Shown: positions 49,497 through 59,140 of the stretch, piece by piece | How positions within the stretch are numbered: the first letter of the stretch is position 1 | How the letters are laid out: the number at the start of each line of letters is the position of its first letter | Assembly (NCBI GenBank): GCA_023133595.1 | Contig: JAGLWF010000004.1 | Location: forward strand, 42,917 to 106,916 | Origin: Nanobdellota archaeon | Lineage (GTDB): Archaea > Nanobdellota > Nanobdellia > Woesearchaeales > WJKV01 | Direction: 5' to 3' | DNA length: 64,000 nt | Made by a program: the position numbers and the translations under genes | The notes under the pieces: model-generated | Databases searched by the model: none | Told to the model about the DNA's origin: nothing | The model's input: the letters and a program-made list of their open reading frames with translations, nothing else

Positions 49497-49838
49497 TTAT
49501 TTAATCTTAGGATCAATCAAAAAATCTTCTTTTCGAAGTATATTCCGACCGATCAGCACGCGATACAACATCTCGTGCCTATCTGCTAACGTGAAATATC
49601 CTGAAACAATCTGATCTTTTATTTTAACTTTTATCTTTACAACCAGCCGTTCTTTTGTACCGCCAGATACAGATCTTATCTTTGTTGTCTTCAGAACTTT
49701 ATCAAGGCCTAGTTTTGCTGCCAACTCTCTGTCAATCGAACTTTTAGAAGCGCCAGTGTCAATCCTGGCAATAGCTGTCTTTTCTGCATCACCTGCAAAG
49801 ATTGTTATCTTCTCGGTCAGGCCTAAGATGGTTTTCAT
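49497..49838 (-). CDS. RimB-like retropepsin-fold protein (PF05618-type)
   Basis: ARIDTGASKSSIDRELAAKLGL...LIGRNIL. Confidence 0.75.
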   Translation of the reverse strand: MKTILGLTEKITIFAGDAEKTAIARIDTGASKSSIDRELAAKLGLDKVLKTTKIRSVSGGTKERLVVKIKVKIKDQIVSGYFTLADRHEMLYRVLIGRNILRKEDFLIDPKIK

Positions 49839-51370
49839 TCTTTTTCCTTGACTTCTTCTCCAGTATAAGGTTTATCGACCTTTACATCGATGACATGTTC
49901 CTCTGTAGGTTTCATTGTTGGGAATGGTATTGCGTCCCGGATAGATTTTGCATTTGTAAGTAAGATTGCCATCCTCTCTGTTCCGACTCCAACACCACTC
50001 ATTGGCGGCATTCCAATCTCTACTGCCTGCAGAAAATCTTCATCAACAGGATGTATCTCTTCTTCTCCTGCTCTTCCTTGCTCTGCTTGTTCAAGAAGAA
50101 GTTTCCTCTGCAACACAGGATCATTCAGTTCTGAATATCCATTGCATATCTCCCAACCATTGATATAGGATTCGAATCTTTCTAATAGAGTCGGATCCCC
50201 TCGAAGCGTCTTGCACAATGGAATTGTTTCTTTCGGATGATGTATCAGGTGCACTGGCCCGATCAATTTATCTTCGCACAATTCGTCGAAGATAGCTGCA
50301 ATAGCAAGACCTCTGTTGTAATCTCCATCCAGTTCAATTGCATTTGTCGCCATCACATCCTTGATATCAGCGTCAGACATATTGTCAACATTCATGTTTG
50401 CATATTTCTTTATTGCTTCTTTCATCTCAAGTTTTGGCCACGGTGGTGTCAGGTCTATCTCAACATCCTGATAATTTATCTTTGTTGTTCCCAAGACTTT
50501 CTTTGCAACATATGCGTACATGTCTTCGACCAATTTCATTGTAAAATTATAATCTACATATGGTACGTAAACTTCCATCATTGAAAATTCTGGATTATGT
50601 GTCTTGTCAACACCTTCATTCCTGAAATTCTTGCACAATGTGTAGACTGCACCCATCCCGCCAATGACCAATCTTTTCAAGTAGAGTTCAGGCGAGACAC
50701 TCAAATAAAGATCCATGTCCCATGCATTGATATGCGTTGTGAATGGACGTGCCATTGCACCGCCGTAGACAGTCTGCAGTATCGGTGTATCCAGTTCAAT
50801 GTATCCTTTGTTGTTCAGGAATTCACGCACAGCAGTAAAGATCTGTGAACGTTGTAATAATATTTTTCTTGATTCCGGACTCATGACCAGATCAAGTTCT
50901 CTTTTCCGGTATTTAGTTTCCTGATCTTTCAGTCCGTGGAATTTCTCAGGCAATGGACGGATAGATTTTGCCAATAATTCAAATCCAGTCGCATAAACAG
51001 TCAACTGTCCTGTCCTTGTTTTGAAAATATATCCTTTCACACCAATCCAGTCGCCGATATCTAATTTCCGGAACAATTTGTACTTCTCATCTCCGACATC
51101 ATCTTTCCTGACATAGATCTGCATCCGTCCTGATTCATCCATGACATCAGCAAAACTTGCTTTTCCCATTTCACGTTTCAACATTATCCGACCAGCAATA
51201 ACTAGCTTGACATCAGGTTTTTTTTCCTCTGCTGCAAGCTTGTTATACTCTGCCAGCAGCTTGCCGATAAAGTCAGTTCTAGGAAAAGAATACGGATAAG
51301 GTTCCACTTCCATCTCACGTATGTCTTTCAGTTTGTTGATACGTTCCTGTACAAGTCTGTCGGTTGCCAT
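49835..51370 (-). CDS. lysS: Lysyl-tRNA synthetase, class II
   Basis: Anticodon-binding OB fold then YRKRELDLV, RNEGVDKTHNPEFSMMEVY, GVGVGTERMAILLT; start at MATDRLVQ. Confidence 0.92.
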   Translation of the reverse strand: MATDRLVQERINKLKDIREMEVEPYPYSFPRTDFIGKLLAEYNKLAAEEKKPDVKLVIAGRIMLKREMGKASFADVMDESGRMQIYVRKDDVGDEKYKLFRKLDIGDWIGVKGYIFKTRTGQLTVYATGFELLAKSIRPLPEKFHGLKDQETKYRKRELDLVMSPESRKILLQRSQIFTAVREFLNNKGYIELDTPILQTVYGGAMARPFTTHINAWDMDLYLSVSPELYLKRLVIGGMGAVYTLCKNFRNEGVDKTHNPEFSMMEVYVPYVDYNFTMKLVEDMYAYVAKKVLGTTKINYQDVEIDLTPPWPKLEMKEAIKKYANMNVDNMSDADIKDVMATNAIELDGDYNRGLAIAAIFDELCEDKLIGPVHLIHHPKETIPLCKTLRGDPTLLERFESYINGWEICNGYSELNDPVLQRKLLLEQAEQGRAGEEEIHPVDEDFLQAVEIGMPPMSGVGVGTERMAILLTNAKSIRDAIPFPTMKPTEEHVIDVKVDKPYTGEEVKEKE

Positions 51371-51500
51371 AATAACTCTATTGTACAGGTCCAATTTAAA
51401 AACTTTTTGATAAAAATCGTGGATAAGTTTGCTACGAGAACAATACATTCCATATGAAAAAATCCCTGGCACCAAAAGGATAAAGCTATAATCCAAGCTG

Positions 51501-52034
51501 TCATAGAACCTTGGTCATGAATTTGCAGTGTGCTGAATTTTCACTTGCAGAACCTCCACTGGCATTCTCTGCATTGTCTTTAATCCTATATCCACGCCTT
51601 TCAAACCAACCACTTGATTTTCCCAATGCAAGGACATTCATCACTATATAACCTATCTGCCTTGCAGTTTGTTCGAATCTTTCCAATAATAATCTGCCAA
51701 CACCCTGTCCAACATATTCAGAATCAACGTGAATTCTGGCTATTTTTGCAACTATTCTCCCCTCTTTTCTTGCGACGACATAACCTGCGATATTGCCTCC
51801 TTTGGTTTTAGCAGCCAAACTACAGATATTGTCTTTATCCTCACAGAGTTCTCGGATGCCTGAAGCTGAATTCGGCTTGATATGTCCCAATTTATCTTCC
51901 ACAGACAGTTCATTGAAATTTGGAGCGTACAAAAAATTCCTCTTGGTTATTCCGCTTATAATCACGTAATCTTTAGAGGTAATTGATTCGATAGTCACTC
52001 TTTCGCCTGAGGATAAATTAATAGTGGATGTCAT
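51501..52034 (-). CDS. GNAT-family N-acetyltransferase
   Basis: ARIHVDSEYVGQGVGRLLLERFEQTARQIGY...GWFERRGYRI. Confidence 0.85.
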   Translation of the reverse strand: MTSTINLSSGERVTIESITSKDYVIISGITKRNFLYAPNFNELSVEDKLGHIKPNSASGIRELCEDKDNICSLAAKTKGGNIAGYVVARKEGRIVAKIARIHVDSEYVGQGVGRLLLERFEQTARQIGYIVMNVLALGKSSGWFERRGYRIKDNAENASGGSASENSAHCKFMTKVL

Positions 52035-52070
52035 TTTTATACTATTTATGAGGGGACTATTTAAAATTTA

Positions 52071-52122
52071 GTCATGCAAAGAAAACCCCTGAGAAGAGCC
52101 AATCTTTGGGGGCAGGCATGAC
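52071..52122 (+). ncRNA. Candidate structured 5' leader element
   Basis: Nested arms GTCATGC/GCATGAC, CCCC/GGGG, AAGA/TCTT upstream of the methyltransferase. Confidence 0.45.
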
Positions 52123-52160
52123 AAAAACAATAAAAATCAGCTGCTCCTACTCTCCTAAAA

Positions 52161-52634
52161 ATGGCATACTACGACGAGATATCTACAGGATACGACGAAT
52201 TGCATGGTGAAGAACAAAAGAAAAAGATGCAGATAATCGACAGTATCCTAAAAAAGTGGAACATTAGTCCAGAACAGATCCTCGACGTGGGATGCGGGAC
52301 AGGCTTGTCAACACCTAAAGGCGCATATGGCGCAGACCCATCAGAAGATTTATTGAAACAACACCATGGTTATCCTGGCAAGACAGTGAAAGCAGACGCC
52401 GAGGAGTTGCCTTTCGACGACAAACAGTTCGATATTGTCATATCTGTGACTGCAATCCATAACTTTAATGACATAAGAAAAGGTCTGCAAGAAATAAAGC
52501 GAGTTGGTCAGCGATATATTCTGTCTATTCTAAAGAAATCGAATAAGTTTGATGAGATAAAGCACTTAATCACTGAATTATTTGACGTAAAACAAACAAT
52601 TGAAGAAGAAAAGGATGTGATTTTTGTCTGCTAA
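52161..52634 (+). CDS. Class I SAM-dependent methyltransferase
   Basis: ILDVGCGTGLSTP...DAEELPFDDKQFDIVISV. Confidence 0.85.
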   Translation: MAYYDEISTGYDELHGEEQKKKMQIIDSILKKWNISPEQILDVGCGTGLSTPKGAYGADPSEDLLKQHHGYPGKTVKADAEELPFDDKQFDIVISVTAIHNFNDIRKGLQEIKRVGQRYILSILKKSNKFDEIKHLITELFDVKQTIEEEKDVIFVC

Positions 52635-52885
52635 TAGCTCATCAGCTGAATCCGCTTCTTTTCTTTCTGCTCAAGCCCATCAAGCCGCTTCTCCATAGCC
52701 ATGATCTTTTCCTGCATTTCTATCTGGTTCTTGTCCAGGAACTGGACCCACTCACTTACATTGCTTTTCATGGCTTCTAGATCGAATCTGAGCTGTTTTA
52801 CAGCCTTGCTGATTTTGTACTTGAAATCGTCGAAAAATCCTAGCATTTTCTTGCATTCCTCCCAGTGTTCCCCTAGTAACCCCAT
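52631..52885 (-). CDS. Small coiled-coil protein
   Basis: 84-aa heptad-rich ORF. Confidence 0.55.
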   Translation of the reverse strand: MGLLGEHWEECKKMLGFFDDFKYKISKAVKQLRFDLEAMKSNVSEWVQFLDKNQIEMQEKIMAMEKRLDGLEQKEKKRIQLMSY

Positions 52886-52977
52886 ACCAGTGAGTACACT
52901 TTAGATGTTTATATAGCTTATGGTTTTGTCGTCATCAAATAGGACTAAATTCATCCAAAACATAATATTTTATTTGC

Positions 52978-53082
52978 TATATTGAAAATAAATAAAATAA
53001 AGAAAGAATTCTTTTTTTACAATACTGAAAATAAATAAAACAGCTCTAAAAATAATTAATTACCATATTGTAAATAATTATT
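52978..53082. repeat. AT-rich degenerate repeats at about 43-bp spacing
   Basis: ctatATTGAAAATAAATAAAA, caatACTGAAAATAAATAAAA, ccatATTGTAAATAATTATT. Confidence 0.45.
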
Positions 53083-53252
53083 TCAACTGTAGCCACAAAT
53101 CTGCAGCAAAAATAAAACAAACTATTTAATCAATAATTAAAATCTTTAAGCCTATAATAGAATAAAACTTTTGCCGAAAAACTAAAAGTTTTAATCGCAC
53201 AACAACCAATAAATTCTAAGAAAAAACAAAAATATTTAATCACAAGACCGCG

Positions 53253-53960
53253 CTAGCCAACATAGCTGAGCTGTTTCTTGTCCTTTTCCTTGACTAATTC
53301 CTTGCTTTTGGACATCAATTCCCTCAGCTTGGTCTCGAACTTCTTAGCGCTCGCAACCAATGGTTTGACGTCGATATTTAGCTTCAGATACTTGTTCAGG
53401 GCCTCAATAATCTTAGCAGCAGCAGCTGAATCAGGCAGTCGAGAGTGCGTCTCAGCAAAAATACACGTCAATGGTATCTCTTTCTGCAGCATCAATGCTC
53501 CTGTAACCCCCATTATAATGCCTTCCTTAAGGGGCTCTAGGCCCATTTTTTTGAACTTTTGGTCCGCTCTATTAGAAAAATAAAATCCTCTATGATTCCT
53601 GCTTAATTCAATAGGGACACCCACGCTTTCGACTGAGATAATCTCTTTTACACCCCACTTTTTGGCGTTTGCGAGCAGTAATTCAGCAATCTGGTTCTCT
53701 GCTCCTGGTATCGAAGATATGACATGAAGTATCAAAATATTGTTTTTCTCGTCGTAAAAGAACGCCAAAGGACGCACAACTTTTGTATCATGCACAGCAA
53801 CCATTGGCGGAATCTCTTTGCCAACTATCATCCCTACTGGCTTTGCTTTAAGATGCTGTATCAAGAATTCAGTTGTTATAGTACCAACAAGACCGATTCC
53901 AGGGAATCCTTCAATTATGGTCGCTCCCTTCTTGATCTTCTTGTCAAGTATGATTTCCAT
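53253..53960 (-). CDS. PAC2-family protein (proteasome-assembly-chaperone-like)
   Basis: IIEGFPGIGLVGTITTEFLIQHLKAKPVG...GVTGALMLQKEIPLTCIFAETHSRLPDSAAAAKIIEALNKYL. Confidence 0.85.
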   Translation of the reverse strand: MEIILDKKIKKGATIIEGFPGIGLVGTITTEFLIQHLKAKPVGMIVGKEIPPMVAVHDTKVVRPLAFFYDEKNNILILHVISSIPGAENQIAELLLANAKKWGVKEIISVESVGVPIELSRNHRGFYFSNRADQKFKKMGLEPLKEGIIMGVTGALMLQKEIPLTCIFAETHSRLPDSAAAAKIIEALNKYLKLNIDVKPLVASAKKFETKLRELMSKSKELVKEKDKKQLSYVG

Positions 53961-54090
53961 TCAACCACCTCTTCTACAAATGGATGTTCTCTCCCATATA
54001 AAAGCATTTGGATTTCGGGTGTTCTTTCTAAAATCAGCAAACCTTTATATATTCTATATACTTCGAAGTAGTAACCGGAGGGGTCTGGGA

Positions 54091-54537
54091 ATGGAATTAT
54101 CCAAATATGACAAGCTGATAAATACCGAGAATAAGATCAGAATCTCCTTGCAAAAAGGGCAGATTCTCAGGTCTAAAGCACTCAAAATACACTATAACCT
54201 GGCTCTGAATTCAATGAGAAAACTGGCTCCAACAGACATTCCGTTCTACGCAATCTGTGACTTTACAAATATTTATACACGATCGTGGATGGTGGATTAT
54301 GAGCAGGAGTGCGGCTTCTGCGGGTCACGAGAGAATCTTGAGACTGTGCATATGAGCACTGGCAATATCAGGACCATCCGGATATGTAATTCTGAGACTT
54401 GCAAAGAGAAATCCCGACTTTATATTCTTTTCAAGAAAGGCTGGATAAAGCCCGAATTCAAGGATTTCAGGGTATTCAGCTCAATCACAGCACATGTATC
54501 CAGCATAATTTCAAGCATCTATTCTAGCTTATTTTGA
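54091..54537 (+). CDS. Hypothetical protein with CxxC...CxxxxC zinc-binding-like motif
   Basis: CGFCGSRENLETVHMSTGNIRTIRICNSETCKEK; ATG 54091 after GGAGGGG. Confidence 0.6.
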   Translation: MELSKYDKLINTENKIRISLQKGQILRSKALKIHYNLALNSMRKLAPTDIPFYAICDFTNIYTRSWMVDYEQECGFCGSRENLETVHMSTGNIRTIRICNSETCKEKSRLYILFKKGWIKPEFKDFRVFSSITAHVSSIISSIYSSLF

Positions 54538-54544
54538 GGTAATA

Positions 54545-55168
54545 ATGGAGGGCAGACAGCCTGAGGGGGCTCTAAACATAGGCAAGCGTACATACGGCTT
54601 ATACATGGAAAGGCAGAACCAAAGGATATTCCTTGTATATCAGCTCACTTCTATAGAAAACGCAATATCTGATATTGTAAAGGCTTCTAACGCTCTCGAC
54701 GCTGTTCAGACCAATCCTGGAGAGATCATGACAGAGCAGAAAGCACTGGAGTTCCTCACAGAAATCAGCGGAGACCAAAATCTACCTTTCCAGAGCAGGA
54801 GACATATCCTGGCAATCAAGCTCAAACTCAAGGACAGGCACTTCCAATACAGGGGGCTTGTCAAAAGCTTGGACGAGAAAATTGTCCATGATGATCTAGT
54901 TCACAGGGAATTGATCTACACTGCCAGGGAACTGTTGGCAAAAGGAGAACTCGGTCCAGACACCAATGCTTTGATCATGGTCAGGTGCAGAGACTTATCT
55001 TCTGGCTCTGGAAGACACAAGAGATTTTCATCAAGAATTTTGCTCGCAACTGGCAGACCAGTGGTTGAAAGATTGGAAATGCATGCAGATCATGAAATTC
55101 ATCGCGCGCAACTGCTGCTATCAGCTCCAATTTTCGAATATTATCTGCCGAAATACCATCCCAGTTGA
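54545..55168 (+). CDS. Hypothetical protein
   Basis: 207-aa ORF directly after the preceding gene. Confidence 0.6.
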   Translation: MEGRQPEGALNIGKRTYGLYMERQNQRIFLVYQLTSIENAISDIVKASNALDAVQTNPGEIMTEQKALEFLTEISGDQNLPFQSRRHILAIKLKLKDRHFQYRGLVKSLDEKIVHDDLVHRELIYTARELLAKGELGPDTNALIMVRCRDLSSGSGRHKRFSSRILLATGRPVVERLEMHADHEIHRAQLLLSAPIFEYYLPKYHPS

Positions 55169-55280
55169 GAATTCTACGGGTACAGGGCTTAATTTGGATG
55201 AATTCAGCGTTTATTGAATCCGATCGTTATATTTATATCTTATAAAGGGGCCCCATAAGCAAGCCAAAAAGATTAAATAT

Positions 55281-55310
55281 GAGTTCGTATAAGGTACATT
55301 ATACGCACTC
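55281..55310. promoter_or_regulatory. dif-like Xer recombination site candidate
   Basis: GAGTTCGTATAA-GGTACA-TTATACGCACTC: 12-bp arms (11/12 match), 6-bp core. Confidence 0.6.
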
Positions 55311-55312
55311 GG

Positions 55313-56152
55313 GTGATAGACATCGATTTGGCAAAAATCAAGCAAAAAATCAGCACAGAACTGAAGATCCAGGGAAAGTCTTCCCAAACAATCCGGATGT
55401 ACTGTTTGTTCAATGTAAAATTTCTAGAATTTGTGAAAAAAGACCCAAAAGTCATGACAGAGGATGATATCAAAGGATATCTCGCTTATCTGATTTCAGA
55501 CAAAGGATATGATCCAAGCTCAGTCTCATTAGCCAGATCAGCTCTCAGATTCTACTATGATGATCTTTTAGGTAAAAATCTTACATTAAGTATCAAAACA
55601 CCAAAAAAGCAACGCAAAATCCCAGAAATCCCTAGCAAAGAAGAGATCAAACAACTTCTGGAGTCAGCAGGTACCTTGAGGGACAAGCTGTTGATCGAGT
55701 TCATGTACAGCTCGGGACTGCGAGTAGCAGAGTGCGCCTCACTCAAGATCTCAGACCTTGATTTGAAGGAGAAGATCGGATTGCTCAAAAGAGGTAAGGG
55801 CGCCAAAGACCGCTTTTTCATCCTCTCTAACAAACTTATAGAAGATCTCGGCCAATACCTGGAAGAGTGCAAGGAAAGCTCGAAATACGTGTTTCCAGGC
55901 CGTACAGCTGCTATATCCACGAGAAGGATCCAGGAGATTGTCCGTCAAACAGGAAAAACAGCAGGCATCAAGAAAAAGGTCTACTGCCATCTGCTGAGAC
56001 ACGCGTTCGCGACACATCTCCTCGAAGCAGGCACAGACATTAGACTTATACAGGAGCTTTTAGGACACGAAAATCTTCAAACAACACAACTTTATACAAA
56101 GATCAGCACAAAACAGCTCAAGCAAGTGAAGAGTCCTTTGGATGAGCTATAA
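55313..56152 (+). CDS. xerA: XerA-like tyrosine recombinase
   Basis: SSGLRVAECASLKISDLD; GKGAKDRF; CHLLRHAFATHLLEAGTDIRLIQELLGHENLQTTQLYTKI; GTG start. Confidence 0.92.
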   Translation: MIDIDLAKIKQKISTELKIQGKSSQTIRMYCLFNVKFLEFVKKDPKVMTEDDIKGYLAYLISDKGYDPSSVSLARSALRFYYDDLLGKNLTLSIKTPKKQRKIPEIPSKEEIKQLLESAGTLRDKLLIEFMYSSGLRVAECASLKISDLDLKEKIGLLKRGKGAKDRFFILSNKLIEDLGQYLEECKESSKYVFPGRTAAISTRRIQEIVRQTGKTAGIKKKVYCHLLRHAFATHLLEAGTDIRLIQELLGHENLQTTQLYTKISTKQLKQVKSPLDEL

Positions 56153-56192
56153 GCATAAGCTTTATAATTTACCACCGAACCAAAATGATAAA

Positions 56193-56618
56193 ATGATAAC
56201 AACATGCAATCCACAAGATCTAATGACTCCTAGAGAGATAGTTGAGGAAATTGTAGAAGAAGTTGAAAGAGATCATCCTGAAGATTTGTCAGTATTTGTT
56301 CGTCCGAACGGAACACTTATAGTCAGATCTGGTCAATATGGTGCTTTAGGTCGCTATGAATGGGGAGAAATAGCACAAAGAATCATTGTTAAATCCCAAA
56401 AAGCTGGAAAGTGGGTCCCTGATAGACTTAAAGGAATGCTAGGATACTCTGTATTCAAAGATGATTTAGAAGGTATGATAGCTAACGGTCTTCTTGAAAG
56501 AACTCAAGTCTCAAGATTCCAAATTAGAGGACATTCATTTGGAAAAGAAGTAAGAGCATATAAACTTACAGAAAAAGCAATGGAGATGCTTTTCGCTCAT
56601 TATGCTTCAAGAGATTAA
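56193..56618 (+). CDS. Hypothetical protein
   Basis: 141-aa ORF from in-frame ATG. Confidence 0.55.
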   Translation: MITTCNPQDLMTPREIVEEIVEEVERDHPEDLSVFVRPNGTLIVRSGQYGALGRYEWGEIAQRIIVKSQKAGKWVPDRLKGMLGYSVFKDDLEGMIANGLLERTQVSRFQIRGHSFGKEVRAYKLTEKAMEMLFAHYASRD

Positions 56619-56689
56619 TTTTTTCTAAAAACTTTTAATCTTTCTAGACCATAAATTTATATATTCAAGATTTTTCATTATCATCGAAA

Positions 56690-57097
56690 ATGGGAGAAGG
56701 AGGAGGGACTGGTACTGGAGCAGTAGAGGAAACAAGATTTGACAGAATCAGCCTTGAGGATTTCGCAGTTTTAGATATCAAGCGCAAGCCTGAACACAGT
56801 AGAAGAGGAAGAATTAGAATACAAAACGGTATCTGGCACCAGGACACATTATATGTGAAATCTGATGGCGAAGCCCGAAAAATTAAACTAAAAAGCTCTC
56901 CTGACATTCATTGTGATCCGAATTCACGAGATAATTTCCTACTTGCTGCAAACACATTCTTAGAAGAGCACAATATGTATCTAGTACTCGCAAGTTATAC
57001 ACCTGCTTCTTTATGGAATTTATTTCATCATAGCTTAGAAGGAGACTTGTACCAAAGATCAAGCAGATATGCAAACTTACTCGGTTGGAATCCTTAA
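56690..57097 (+). CDS. Hypothetical protein
   Basis: 135-aa ORF. Confidence 0.55.
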   Translation: MGEGGGTGTGAVEETRFDRISLEDFAVLDIKRKPEHSRRGRIRIQNGIWHQDTLYVKSDGEARKIKLKSSPDIHCDPNSRDNFLLAANTFLEEHNMYLVLASYTPASLWNLFHHSLEGDLYQRSSRYANLLGWNP

Positions 57098-57248
57098 TTT
57101 TTTCTTAAAACCTTTAATCCAACTACACAATAAAACCTTTAATCTTTGCTAGAAGATTTTAATTGAAATAAGAACTATAACCTTTAAGCTTTTCTTAAAA
57201 CTTCTAATAACAAAAATGATTACTTCTTTTTAGCTTTTCTTAAAGGTT

Positions 57249-57797
57249 CTATTCCCAAGCTTTCATGACTTTTCCTGCTTCTGTTGCCAATACATTTCCA
57301 GTTCCACGACCGAGAATCATCTCAGGGATATACTGTTCCAGATCCAATGAATCTTCGAATGGAATGTACATATTTATTCCAAACTTTGTAATGTGCACGT
57401 TTCCCCGGATAGAAAAGTGGGTACGTTTCTCGGATAATATACGTTTCAGATAATCCAGCGACGGATGCCACATCAATTCATTGCGAAATTCAAATACTTC
57501 TGTCTGTCTACCATAAAGTTTTTCACCGTCGATAAAACCACCACCGATCTTATTATTGTTGACTAAAATATCATACTCTATATCACCGATAAAAACGCGG
57601 ACAAAAGTTGGATTATATAATCTCAGTTCACCGTCGAGGGTGAAACCTTCCAAAGATAAATCAGATAATTTATTGATCTTAACATCATGAATTTCCAACT
57701 GATGATACGCATAATAAGTGTAAGAAGTATAGACGATAATTATTACTAATAAAACAATCGCACCGATGACAATAGCTTTTTTCTCCCACTTTTGCAT
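57249..57797 (-). CDS. LEA14-like (LEA_2/WHy) membrane-anchored protein
   Basis: N-terminal TM; LSLEGFTLDGELRLYNPTFVRVFIGDIEYDILVNNNKIGGG. Confidence 0.65.
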   Translation of the reverse strand: MQKWEKKAIVIGAIVLLVIIIVYTSYTYYAYHQLEIHDVKINKLSDLSLEGFTLDGELRLYNPTFVRVFIGDIEYDILVNNNKIGGGFIDGEKLYGRQTEVFEFRNELMWHPSLDYLKRILSEKRTHFSIRGNVHITKFGINMYIPFEDSLDLEQYIPEMILGRGTGNVLATEAGKVMKAWE

Positions 57798-58315
57798 TAT
57801 AAACCACTGACGATAGATTGGTCAAAACAATCCAAAGTCAAAGTTTTCTCAATATTCAAGATATTTTTCTTTGTCTGCAATTCCTTGAACGCTGGGTCGA
57901 GGATAAAATAAGTTTTCCTCTTGATTAAATGTTTAGTGATCGGAACTCCTTTCTCGATCAGACTGTTGATAAAGTACCGGACAAAAGATTCGCTTTTTCT
58001 CAAGGCTTCAGAGATATCCAAATAAGTTAATGCAGATTCAGATTGATAAAAAATCATAAAAACATCCTGTTCTTGTTTTGTGATCTTTATTTTTTTAGGT
58101 TTTGATTCACTTATTTTTTCAGAAGTTAGTTTTGTAAGAATTTTTTCAAACACATGCATCTTGGACTCAAGAAATTTCAAGCGTTTGTTCATATCAATCA
58201 GATATGTATAGTTCATTTCCACTTCAGAAGTATTCTCATTGATCGCCTGTAAATGCTCATCAAGTTCTTGCCTTAATTCTTCCACTGCTTTGGCTACTTC
58301 GCCTGTTATAATCAT
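57797..58315 (-). CDS. Coiled coil plus winged-helix-like protein
   Basis: Helical N-terminus; LTYLDISEALRKSESFVRYFINSLIEKGVPITKHL. Confidence 0.55.
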   Translation of the reverse strand: MIITGEVAKAVEELRQELDEHLQAINENTSEVEMNYTYLIDMNKRLKFLESKMHVFEKILTKLTSEKISESKPKKIKITKQEQDVFMIFYQSESALTYLDISEALRKSESFVRYFINSLIEKGVPITKHLIKRKTYFILDPAFKELQTKKNILNIEKTLTLDCFDQSIVSGL

Positions 58316-58631
58316 GAAACCTACACCCCCAATATCAGTTTCATACCCAATACACTGATAGAAAAAAAGGACATCCTGCTCTTTATAAACTTAGCGATTT
58401 TCCGTATCCACTTTCTGGCAGAGACAAATCCCAATCACGTCGAAAAACCAAAGAGAATATACACATCAGGTACACCAGTTGGGCATTATTGGACAAAGTT
58501 TTAAAATACTCTTTCAAGGCCAAGAATAATAATGGTTCGTTTTAAAGAATATAAAAAATAAAACATTAGTTTTTTTAATAATTCAGTATATCCCCCACTA
58601 TTTTATTTATATGGCGCGGGTTCTGCACTGA

Positions 58632-59081
58632 TTATCTAAGTAGTCGCTCACACCTGAGCAGTACTTCTTTTTCAGCTATTGCTCGTTCTTCTGGAAGTAA
58701 GCCGTGTGTCATTTTCATCCCTTCTTCAATGCATTTTTCATATTCTCCTTCAAGCACTTCTGGTTCTGACGGTTCAGAAACAGGAACCCGGGATGGTTCC
58801 GATGCTGTTAAAGATTGGCATAGTTCTGCTGAGAATACATCTACATTTGTTCCCCAACTTGGAGGGCATCCTGGAACACTTGGCATGCCAAATACTGCCT
58901 TTCCCCCTCCTTCGGTTGTTATAACTATAACTGTTCCATAGCCATTGACATCATGAACTTCTATATTTTTAATAGCTTTCTCTAGCTTATCAATTCCTTC
59001 TATATTTACCGCACAGCCGCTTAATATCATTAAACCTAAAACCAATACACCAAAAAAAAGCATCATTAAATATTTTTTCAT
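58632..59081 (-). CDS. Small lipoprotein
   Basis: LVLGLMILSGCAV lipobox. Confidence 0.65.
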   Translation of the reverse strand: MKKYLMMLFFGVLVLGLMILSGCAVNIEGIDKLEKAIKNIEVHDVNGYGTVIVITTEGGGKAVFGMPSVPGCPPSWGTNVDVFSAELCQSLTASEPSRVPVSEPSEPEVLEGEYEKCIEEGMKMTHGLLPEERAIAEKEVLLRCERLLR

Positions 59082-59140
59082 CAGATCACCTCGTTTGTGT
59101 TACTGTAGAAAGAACGTCTATAAAAATATTTCTATTTTTT

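Noticed and set aside
52071-52122. Assignment of the leader hairpin to a named riboswitch class (fluoride, SAM, guanidine)
   Set aside because: Conserved nucleotides of those classes are not matched; kept only as an unnamed structured candidate.
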